This document shows, piece after piece, positions 1 through 5,370 of a DNA stretch of 5,370 bases; position 1 is the first letter of the stretch; each line of letters starts with the position of its first letter. Source of the DNA: Gemmataceae bacterium. Lineage in GTDB: Bacteria; Planctomycetota; Planctomycetia; Gemmatales; Gemmataceae. Where the stretch lies: contig JAOAAM010000339.1 of the NCBI GenBank assembly GCA_026418875.1, forward strand, positions 1-5,370. The letters run 5' to 3'. The notes below the pieces were generated by a model, which was given only the letters and a program-made list of their open reading frames with translations, had not been told where the DNA came from and did not search any database. The translations under genes and the position numbers were made by a program.

Positions 1-910
1 CGCGGTGTCCCCCTGCATCCAAGGCGCTGAAGGCCGGGGTCAAGGTGGTGGTGGCGGAGCGGATCAGGTTTTTGGCATATTCCGCCAGCCGCGCCGGCAT
101 GTCGAAAAACGGGATCATATCCAATTGGCCGCACAGGCCGATGACCAAGGCATCGGTCTTGAACGAAATCCGACCGGCGAGCATCGCCAGCAGGGCATCG
201 CCGCTATAGCCGCGAACTTGTCGCAGGGCCTCGCGATCGGTGCGCCACGGGGCAAACGAGAGGTGCGGCAGGAGCCTGCGGACGACCCACCCCATCACCA
301 CGAACTCTCCCAGGCTTGTGATCGAGAAGACCCAAGCCAGGGTGACGAGCGAGCCTTGAAATCGCACCAGCCAGACGACACCGACCAGCCGAAGCAGCAG
401 GAAACCGGTGCGGATGAGTGCCTTTTGGGCGAAGCGGCCCAGGCCATCGAGCGCTGCCGGGAAGATGCTCAACGGCAATTGCACCGACAAAGTCGCCAGC
501 AGCAGCAGCGACATGGACCAGACTTCGTCCCGCAAGGGCCCCGGCACCTTGTCCGTGCCGAAAAGGACGAGCGCCAAAACCGCGGTCCCCAACAGAGCGA
601 CGACGACTCCGGCGAGGGAGAAGACGAGAGCGCAAGCGGCCGTCAATCGGCTGAGCAGCTGATGCTCCCCGGTGGTGTGGAACCGGGCCACATAGCGCAC
701 CATGGTCGCGGAAACTCCCAGGTCGAAGAGGGTCAAGTACGCGAGGATGGATTCGACAAACGACCAGGCACCGTAGCGATCTCGACCGAAGTAGCGCAGG
801 AGGATGGGAGCCATCACGAAGGCGGCAGCGAGTTGTGCCAAGAAAGCACCGCCATTGGCTGCGGCTTGCCACCAGGGGAATCGACTTTGTTTCGCGGAGG
901 CGACTTCCAT
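1..910 (-). CDS. Polysaccharide/lipid-linked oligosaccharide flippase (Wzx/MATE-like), N-terminal part, truncated by window edge
   Basis: Reading the minus strand from the ATG at 910-908 gives an open frame of 303 codons with no stop before the left edge. An in-frame TGA lies two codons upstream of that ATG, so it is the earliest possible start. A GAGGTG-like ribosome site sits 10 nt upstream (926-921). The protein begins MEVASAKQSRFPWWQAAANG. It has hydrophobic segments at about residues 20-40, 50-70, 88-118, 132-152, 165-183 and 188-210, which would be inner-membrane helices. The stretch around residues 46-75 (YGAWSF, then LFDLGVSATMVRYVA) closely resembles the YGxW...LLDLGxxxxxVRYxA signature of Wzx-type flippases in the MOP superfamily. 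The family moves lipid-linked sugar units across the membrane for surface polysaccharide assembly. Typical members have about 420-500 residues, so a C-terminal third or more is missing. The substrate cannot be read from sequence. Family call fairly sure; precise role inferred. Confidence 0.85.
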   Translation of the reverse strand, partial: MEVASAKQSRFPWWQAAANGGAFLAQLAAAFVMAPILLRYFGRDRYGAWSFVESILAYLTLFDLGVSATMVRYVARFHTTGEHQLLSRLTAACALVFSLAGVVVALLGTAVLALVLFGTDKVPGPLRDEVWSMSLLLLATLSVQLPLSIFPAALDGLGRFAQKALIRTGFLLLRLVGVVWLVRFQGSLVTLAWVFSITSLGEFVVMGWVVRRLLPHLSFAPWRTDREALRQVRGYSGDALLAMLAGRISFKTDALVIGLCGQLDMIPFFDMPARLAEYAKNLIRSATTTLTPAFSALDAGGHR

Positions 911-1065
911 GTCTCAGGCCCACCTCGAGGGTCTACCATCTATGGAGCGTCTGTTGTAACCGCAGCGAGGCCGCCGGGGCAAGCCCGTCTGGCGTCGGTT
1001 CCGGCCGCCGTGCATCAGCGCGTGTAAAATAAGGCTATCGGCGAAATATCGCGGGGTGCCAGAAA
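911..1065. other. Divergent intergenic region between the flippase and radical SAM genes
   Basis: These 155 bases separate two genes pointing away from each other, so both promoters are expected here. The only AT-rich patch is around 1024-1048. It includes TAAAAT at 1025-1030, a possible -10 element for the plus-strand genes, but no convincing -35 lies 16-18 bases before it. No clear promoter was found for the minus-strand gene, and no strong inverted repeat or operator was seen. Confidence 0.4.
921..926 (-). promoter_or_regulatory. Probable ribosome binding site of the flippase gene
   Basis: On the minus strand this reads GAGGTG and lies 10 nt before the ATG at 910. It is the best Shine-Dalgarno-like match in the region and supports that start, together with the in-frame stop just upstream of the ATG. 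Confidence 0.45.
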
Positions 1066-2382
1066 ATGCCGGAAACTCAAGAGAAGACCGGATTGGGCAA
1101 TTATTTCGTGGCGAATTACCCGCCGTTCTCGTTCTGGCGGCCCGCACATGTACCGCAAGCGCTTCAAGCGATGCAGCGTCCGCCGGTTCCCGACACCCCC
1201 CTGGGTCTGTACTTGCACATCCCCTTCTGCCGCAAACGTTGCAAATTTTGCTATTTCCGCGTCTACACCGACAAAAATGCGCGGGATGTCGAAGTCTATT
1301 GCGATGCCTTGGTGAAGGAGGTGGAGTTATGCTCCCGGATGCCGGTTGTCGGCGGTCGGCCCCTGGAGTTTGTGTACTTCGGCGGCGGGACTCCGAGCTA
1401 CCTTAGCGCCGACCAGTTGCGCGATCTAATGACCCGATTGCAAAAAATCCTGCCGTGGAGCGGGGCACGAGAGGTGACCTTCGAGTGCGAGCCGGGAACG
1501 CTCCAGAAACACAAGCTGGAAACGTTGCGTGAGATGGGGGTGACGCGGCTGAGTCTCGGGGTCGAAAATTTCGACCGGGCGATCCTCGAATTCAATGGTC
1601 GGGCACATCATGAGGAGGAAATCTATCGCGCCTATGGTTGGGCGCGGGAGGTCGGCTTCCAACAAATCAACATCGACTTGATCGCTGGGATGGTCGGCGA
1701 GACGTGGGAGAATTGGAAGTCATGTGTGCGGAAGACCCTCGAGTTAGCGCCGGAGAGTGTGACCATCTACCAGATGGAGTTGCCGTACAACACGACGTTC
1801 TCCAAGGAGTTGCCGCTGTTGGGGCAGGATGAGCCGAATCTCAGCATCGCCGATTGGCCGACAAAACGAGCCTGGGTGAACGCCGCCTTCGATGAGTTGT
1901 TGGCTGCCGGATACGAGATCTCCAGTGCCTACACGCTGGTCCGAGATCGACGGCGAACGCAGTTCGTCTACCGCGACTCCCTTTGGCATGGGGCGGATAT
2001 GTTCGGCACGGGGGTTGCCTCGTTCGGACATTTGAATGGGTATCACGTGCAGAATCTCGACCGCTGGGAAGACTATCTCGCGGCTTTGGACCGTGACGAG
2101 TTGCCGTTGAACCGGGCGTTGCCGACCACGCCGCGCGACCGCTTGATCCGAGAACTGATCCTGCAATTGAAGACCGGGCGCTTGGACGAAACCTATTTTG
2201 CCCGAAAGTTTGGCGTGAACATCGTCGAGGAGTTCCGCGACCGTTTCGACGAACTGCGGGACGAGGGTTTCCTCACTTACACCGACGAGACGGTGGAACT
2301 GACGCGGGCGGGACTGCTGCAAATTGACCGGCATTTGCCGAGGTTTTTCGATCCGCAGTATCGCACGAGCCGTTACACCTGA
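1066..2382 (+). CDS. HemW/HemN-like radical SAM protein, substrate unknown
   Basis: A 438-residue protein of the oxygen-independent coproporphyrinogen III oxidase-like radical SAM family. LYLHIPFC leads into the cluster motif CRKRCKFC (Cys55, Cys59, Cys62), which would bind a [4Fe-4S] cluster that cleaves S-adenosylmethionine. FGGGTPS (105-111) is the family's SAM-contacting glycine motif. LSLGVENF (162-169), the following NGRAHH, and INIDLIAGM (201-209) align with the HemW core. A HemN_C-like winged-helix region occupies about 345-425. Position 64 is Phe where true HemN has a fourth Cys (CxxxCxxCxC), so it is unlikely to be the coproporphyrinogen oxidase. HemW's usual ENP and SLGVQSF are replaced by CEPGT and SLGVENF, so it is also not a typical HemW haem chaperone. 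The ATG at 1066 has only a poor G-rich ribosome site. A lipoyl H-protein-like gene follows 90 bp downstream on the same strand. Family call firm; reaction unknown. Confidence 0.9.
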   Translation: MPETQEKTGLGNYFVANYPPFSFWRPAHVPQALQAMQRPPVPDTPLGLYLHIPFCRKRCKFCYFRVYTDKNARDVEVYCDALVKEVELCSRMPVVGGRPLEFVYFGGGTPSYLSADQLRDLMTRLQKILPWSGAREVTFECEPGTLQKHKLETLREMGVTRLSLGVENFDRAILEFNGRAHHEEEIYRAYGWAREVGFQQINIDLIAGMVGETWENWKSCVRKTLELAPESVTIYQMELPYNTTFSKELPLLGQDEPNLSIADWPTKRAWVNAAFDELLAAGYEISSAYTLVRDRRRTQFVYRDSLWHGADMFGTGVASFGHLNGYHVQNLDRWEDYLAALDRDELPLNRALPTTPRDRLIRELILQLKTGRLDETYFARKFGVNIVEEFRDRFDELRDEGFLTYTDETVELTRAGLLQIDRHLPRFFDPQYRTSRYT

Positions 2383-2426
2383 TCGGTTCGCTCAATCGGT
2401 TCGCTGACTCGCCCTGCCTGATCGGT
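2378..2426. repeat. Short direct repeats in the radical SAM / H-protein gap
   Basis: ATCGGTTCGCT occurs twice, at 2382-2392 and 2395-2405, with a 13-bp period. CCTGATCGGT occurs at 2378-2387 and again at 2417-2426. The first copies overlap the end and stop codon of the radical SAM gene. This could be a small tandem duplication or a protein-binding site. No stable hairpin with a U tract was seen, so it does not look like a terminator. Confidence 0.5.
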
Positions 2427-2472
2427 CCTTCTATTTCGGTTCACGAGATCATCACCCCAGTTCGGGCATCTC

Positions 2473-2931
2473 ATGAGCGAAGAATTGACCTTCATGATGG
2501 GGAAATACGCGGCCCGGCTGCCGGTCGCCCTGCGTTATGCCCGCAATCACATGTGGTGCGAGGACCGGCAGGGGGGGTTGCGCTTTGGTTTCACCGCCTA
2601 CGCGGTCCGCTTGATGCAGGACGTGTATTTTCTCGACTGGTGCGTCGACGAGGGCAGCACTTTGCAGGAGAAACAGCGGATCGGCAACATTGAGACCTCG
2701 AAGGCGGTCTCGGATCTGTTTGCCCCGATCGCCGGTCGGGTGCTGCAATTGAACCGGGCCGTGCTGGCGGATCCCTCGGCGATTAACGCGGATTGCTACG
2801 GTTCGGGCTGGCTGTTCGAGCTTGCCGGGATTGCCGAGGGGCTGATGGACGCGGCAGGTTACCACGCCTTCCTGGAGGCCGGCTGGGAAACGACCCAGCG
2901 TATTCTGAAGAATCAAGTCTTACGCGACTGA
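2473..2931 (+). CDS. GcvH-like lipoyl carrier protein (orphan H-protein)
   Basis: A 152-residue protein matching the glycine cleavage H-protein fold over about residues 22-136. The match includes NHMWCED (H-protein HEWV region), GFTAYAV (GITxYAQ), IETSKAVSDLFAPIAG (VESVKAVSDVYAPVSG), and the NADCYGSGWLFEL region (NxDPYGxGWL). Lys77 is the expected lipoylation site, with Glu74 at -3, Gly61 at -16 and Gly88 at +11 all retained. It departs from usual GcvH in an N-terminal extension of about 20 residues, a C-terminal tail past the normal end (about 137-152), and FLDWCVDEG where GcvH has FVELPEVG. Cysteines are at 29, 57 and 108. ATG 2473 is the first possible start after an in-frame TGA at 2419; Met8 and Met9 are alternatives, and none has a clear ribosome site. 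No gcvT or gcvP is adjacent. In glycine cleavage the protein shuttles an aminomethyl group on lipoate; here the partner is unknown, the upstream radical SAM protein being the obvious candidate. Confidence 0.88.
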   Translation: MSEELTFMMGKYAARLPVALRYARNHMWCEDRQGGLRFGFTAYAVRLMQDVYFLDWCVDEGSTLQEKQRIGNIETSKAVSDLFAPIAGRVLQLNRAVLADPSAINADCYGSGWLFELAGIAEGLMDAAGYHAFLEAGWETTQRILKNQVLRD

Positions 2932-2939
2932 ATCGCGAT

Positions 2940-2969
2940 TTGGCGCCTGGCAAAATTTCGTCCTAGATT
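2940..2969 (+). promoter_or_regulatory. Possible sigma-70-like promoter for the kinase gene
   Basis: TTGGCG (2940-2945) and TAGATT (2964-2969) are separated by 18 bases, each matching the consensus at 4 of 6 positions, in a short AT-richer gap just after the H-protein gene. Transcription from it would begin near 2976, which is after the ATG at 2973 and before the ATGs at 3018/3021. This is only a pattern match; the kinase may instead be read through from the upstream genes. Confidence 0.25.
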
Positions 2970-3010
2970 TCAATGTCCCGAATCCGTTCGGGAGAGGGAT
3001 CGGTCTGCGC

Positions 3011-3017
3011 GAGAGGG
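3011..3017 (+). promoter_or_regulatory. Ribosome binding site deciding the kinase start
   Basis: GAGAGGG lies just before paired ATG codons at 3018 and 3021. Its AGAGG core is 4 nt from the ATG at 3021, while the upstream ATG at 2973 has no such sequence. This favours initiation at 3021 over the longer reading. Confidence 0.4.
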
Positions 3018-3020
3018 ATG

Positions 3021-4322
3021 ATGAGCCAGCGCGTGTTTCTAGGTCGATTCGAGGCCAAGCGCTTGCTCGGTGAGGGCGGGATGGGCCGCGTCTATTTGGC
3101 GCGCGAGTACAACCCGGACCGTTACGTCGTCGTCAAACAGATGCACGAACACCTCAGCGATGATCCCAAGTTCCGCGAACGGTTCGAGCGCGAAACCTGG
3201 ACGATGGCCCGGTTGAATCACCCCCATGTCGTCAAATTGGTCGAGGCCTCGTTCGATGAACCGTCCGGGCCGTGCATCGTGATGGAATACATTCGTGGCA
3301 CGCGGCTGGATGAGTTATTGAAGCAGAACAAGAAATTCGCCCCGGCTCGCGCCGTTCGGCTCATGATGCAACTTTGCGACATCCTGGCCGTGGCCCATGA
3401 CCTCAACATCGTTCACCGTGACTTGAAGCCGTCGAATCTCATGGTGGTCGATCCCGACAGCCGGGACGAGCAGATCAAGGTGATGGATTTCGGCCTGGCG
3501 AAGATCCTTCACGGGGAAGAGTCCACGTCCGACGTGACCGACCCGAGCATCGAGTTTGCCCTCGGCACGCCGGCCTACATGAGCCCAGAGCAGGCCCGCG
3601 GCGAGAATGTGGATCATCGAGCCGACTTGTACAGCGTGGGAGTCATTACCTTCGAGTTGCTCTCCGGGGAGTTGCCGTTCTCGGCGAGCAGCAACATGGA
3701 CATGATTCTTGCGCATGCGACGGAGACGCCGCGGTCGTTCGCCGATCTGGGCTTGCGTAGCTGGGTGCCAAAGGCACTGGAACATGTCGTCATGACGTGT
3801 CTGGAGAAAAACCCGATTGATCGGCCCCAGTCGGCCCGCGAATTGGCGGATCGATTTGAGTCAGCGCTGGCGTACCCGGACGAGGAACCGCTGGCACGAA
3901 CACCGATCGGCAAGTTATTGATTGGACCGGCGGTGATCGACCCGGATGCCTTGGTTTTCACCATCGAGGCATGGATGCCGCAGCGCGTCGCCCTCGTGAA
4001 AATCCGTGGCTTCGTTCACGACTTGGGGGGCGACGTGATTGAGAGCGCCCCGGGATTGATCCGGGTGCGCGTCGAAACCCGAGAAACCGGCTGGCGGAAC
4101 GGCTTGTCGGTTCTGGGCCGACGCACGGCGGCTCGATCGCGGACGCTGGACATGGAGCTACGCTTGCAAGCCGGCCCGGCGGAGAATCCCAATCAATTAC
4201 GCGTCACCGCTCTGTTCCACCCCAATAGCCGCGTGAACCTGAACGATCCGATCTGGCGCGAGCAGTGTGCGTCGCTGTACTGCGAGCTTCGTGCCTACCT
4301 GATGGGCACAAACCGGTCTTAG
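3021..4322 (+). CDS. Soluble Hanks-type serine/threonine protein kinase with unassigned C-terminal domain
   Basis: From the ATG at 3021 the product has 433 residues. The kinase domain spans about 6-280: glycine loop GEGGMG (17-22), ATP-binding Lys39 in VVVKQM, probable helix-C Glu58, catalytic HRDLKPSN (132-139), DFG (156-158), GTPAYMSPEQ (182-191) and the late conserved Arg268 in DRPQSA. All catalytic residues are present, and HRD makes it an RD kinase, probably activated by activation-loop phosphorylation (several Ser/Thr at 168-176). No membrane helix, PASTA or WD repeats are visible, so it should be cytoplasmic. Residues about 309-429 form a separate, mostly charged domain of alternating strands and helices that I do not recognise. 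An in-frame ATG at 2973 would add 16 residues (MSRIRSGEGSVCARGM), but it lacks a ribosome site and uses rarer codons. GAGAGGG at 3011-3017 supports 3018/3021, and the kinase fold starts soon after. Substrates are unknown. Confidence 0.93.
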   Translation: MSQRVFLGRFEAKRLLGEGGMGRVYLAREYNPDRYVVVKQMHEHLSDDPKFRERFERETWTMARLNHPHVVKLVEASFDEPSGPCIVMEYIRGTRLDELLKQNKKFAPARAVRLMMQLCDILAVAHDLNIVHRDLKPSNLMVVDPDSRDEQIKVMDFGLAKILHGEESTSDVTDPSIEFALGTPAYMSPEQARGENVDHRADLYSVGVITFELLSGELPFSASSNMDMILAHATETPRSFADLGLRSWVPKALEHVVMTCLEKNPIDRPQSARELADRFESALAYPDEEPLARTPIGKLLIGPAVIDPDALVFTIEAWMPQRVALVKIRGFVHDLGGDVIESAPGLIRVRVETRETGWRNGLSVLGRRTAARSRTLDMELRLQAGPAENPNQLRVTALFHPNSRVNLNDPIWREQCASLYCELRAYLMGTNRS

Positions 4323-4413
4323 CACCGTGCCGCGGTCGCCGGCTCATCGGACCCGGCGGCGGCGACTTCCACGACCCAACCCCGACCGGCAAGCCAAGCC
4401 GGGCCAAGCTGTC
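4323..4413. other. Convergent intergenic gap with weak GC-rich hairpins
   Basis: The kinase (plus) and the DUF11-like gene (minus) end here tail to tail, 91 bases apart, so transcription from both sides should stop here. Two modest inverted repeats are visible: GTCGCCG/CGGCGAC (4335-4341 with 4360-4366, 18-nt loop) and CCGGC/GCCGG (4386-4390 with 4398-4402, 7-nt loop). Neither is followed by a T run on either strand, so a classical intrinsic terminator is not supported. They could slow polymerase or simply reflect high GC. Confidence 0.3.
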
Positions 4414-5351
4414 TCATCGCACTCGGGCTTGGAACGAGACAATCCCCTGCTCGCTGGGCGGAAGCTTCCCTGTCAGTTCCCAACGAAGCGTGACGGAGCC
4501 GACCTCGTTTTCCTTCACTGTAAAGGCGGCCTCTCGATCGCTGCGGGCCGATCCGGGGAGATATTCCAAGCGAGCGATCAGGCTGTCGGTGACGGCGAGT
4601 CGATCGACGAATTCCCGGGTGTTGTTCTTGTAGCGGAGGTAGAACGTCACCACGTCTCCCGGGCGAGCTTCTCTCGGTTCGGCCCATTTGAACAGCGAGA
4701 TCGGTTCGCAGAACGGATGGGAGACAATCTCATCCGGCTCCTTTACCCCGCCCAAAGTCTGCACCCCGGCGATGGATCCCATGATCTGCACGTTCTTGAC
4801 ATTGTCGTAGCCGTGCAGGCGGATCGAGCCTTCGGTCAAGTGCAGGCTCTTTCGAGACACGGTCGCGGCGACTTGCGTTGTCCCCGTGGCACTGCCGGGG
4901 CGGAGCGATGTCTCTATCCCCGACACCGCCTTGGCCACGATTGCTTCCCCGGGCATTTGGACGAACAGCGTCCCGGCGGGGACAATCTCCTGCCGAATCA
5001 CAGCGAAGCGAGGCCCGAAAACGCAGATCCGGTTCGAGACCGACACACGCTGCCGATCGTTCGGCAACGCATATTCCACCGCGGCATCACTGGGATCCAG
5101 GCCGCCCAAGCGCCCCTCGGGTCCGACCCCCACGCGCAAACCAGTGTCGCCGCCGTCGGGCAAGCATTCCTCCATGCCGCGCTTGACCCCGACGAGCGGA
5201 TCGAAAATGGGCACATGCGCCCAAGGCAAGCTCGGCGGAATCGGCGGCGGTCCCAAGCGCGAATCGCCGGGGAACAAAATCGTGTTCGGGACAGCGGTGC
5301 GAGCTAGTTCTTCTTTGGTCGGCTCACGTTCACCAAACCGCACGATCGCCA
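4414..5351 (-). CDS. DUF11-like (conserved repeat domain) protein, N-terminus cut off at contig end
   Basis: The minus-strand frame is open from the adapter junction to a TGA at 4416-4414, giving about 311 visible residues. The C-terminal 90 or so residues carry a DUF11-like beta-sandwich repeat: RPGDVVTFYLRYKNNT, then VTDSLIARLEYLPGSA and VTLRWELTGKLPPSEQGIVSFQARVR spread over the end. Such domains are common in large secreted or envelope proteins of planctomycetes and other bacteria. The preceding part has Pro/Gly-rich segments (PNTILFPGDSRLGPPPIPP) and a region with DGGDTGLRVGVGPEGRLGGLDPSDA and SNRICVFGPRFAVIRQE that I cannot assign to a named domain. No catalytic motif is apparent. No signal peptide can be judged because the N-terminus is missing: the apparent GTG start at 5352-5350 borrows its first base from the adapter, and the in-frame TAA before it is also adapter. 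A structural or adhesion-like surface role is inferred only. Confidence 0.8.
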
Positions 5352-5370
5352 CTGTCTCTTATACACATCT
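5352..5370. other. Residual Nextera/Tn5 mosaic-end sequencing adapter
   Basis: The final 19 bases, CTGTCTCTTATACACATCT, are an exact match to the Tn5 mosaic-end sequence used in Nextera library preparation, in the orientation seen when a read runs through a fragment into the adapter. Its position at the extreme end of the window and inside an open coding frame indicates untrimmed adapter and not a genomic transposon end. Confidence 0.95.

Noticed and set aside
496..511. CAG/CTG trinucleotide run
   Set aside because: It encodes a leucine stretch in a flippase membrane helix and is too short to be a meaningful microsatellite.
204..923. Minus-strand open frame of 239 codons
   Set aside because: It is a frame-shifted shadow of the flippase gene, rich in Arg, Pro and Ser, with no membrane pattern.
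5..1027. Long plus-strand open frame (340 codons)
   Set aside because: Its translation is low-complexity, rich in Gln, Arg, Gly and His, with no family motif. It lies antisense to the flippase frame, which has clear membrane segments and Wzx-like motifs.
1744..2334. Minus-strand open frame of 196 codons
   Set aside because: It lies wholly antisense to the radical SAM gene, whose motifs are unambiguous across this interval.
2452..2916. Minus-strand open frame of 154 codons
   Set aside because: It mirrors the H-protein-like gene, which has the lipoylation motif; the antisense product resembles nothing.
3315..3785. Minus-strand open frame of 156 codons
   Set aside because: It is antisense to the catalytic core of the kinase, where HRD, DFG and SPE motifs fix the coding frame.
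4386..4402. Candidate intrinsic terminator hairpin CCGGC-loop-GCCGG
   Set aside because: The stem is only 5 bp and has no T tract on either strand, so it is described only as a weak inverted repeat in the gap.
4327..5307. Plus-strand open frame of 326 codons
   Set aside because: It is antisense to the DUF11-like gene; its composition (Arg, His, Gln, Pro) is that of a shadow of GC-rich coding DNA, and it has no recognisable domain.
5352..5370. Transposon Tn5 end as a natural mobile element
   Set aside because: Only the 19-bp engineered mosaic end is present, at the very edge and with no transposase, which is the pattern of library adapter carry-over.

Overview
The window is GC-rich (roughly 60 %), densely coding bacterial DNA. 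The kinase with its own C-terminal domain, the DUF11-type protein, the orphan H-protein and the general lack of strong Shine-Dalgarno sites suggest a planctomycete, most like the Gemmataceae. This is inferred from protein style, since no taxonomic marker gene is present. The right edge is not native DNA: the last 19 bases exactly match the Nextera/Tn5 mosaic-end adapter, so the window ends at an untrimmed contig end.

Layout from left to right: (1) positions 1-910, minus strand, the N-terminal 303 residues of a Wzx/MATE-type polysaccharide flippase, running off the left edge; (2) a 155-bp divergent intergenic region; (3) three plus-strand genes in a row: a HemW/HemN-like radical SAM protein (1066-2382), a GcvH-like lipoyl carrier protein (2473-2931) and a soluble Hanks-type Ser/Thr kinase with an unassigned C-terminal domain (about 3021-4322); (4) a 91-bp convergent gap; (5) a minus-strand DUF11-like protein (4414-5351) whose N-terminus is lost at the adapter junction.

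The most interesting functional unit is the radical SAM plus orphan H-protein pair. The H-protein keeps the lipoylation motif (Lys77 with Glu at -3), but no gcvT, gcvP, lipoate ligase or lipoate synthase gene lies next to it. The radical SAM protein lacks the fourth cysteine of true HemN. A working hypothesis is that the two act together, with the lipoyl protein as carrier or redox partner for the radical enzyme. The kinase may share their transcript or have its own promoter. The flippase and the DUF11-like protein both point to cell-surface functions but are on the other strand and look transcriptionally separate.
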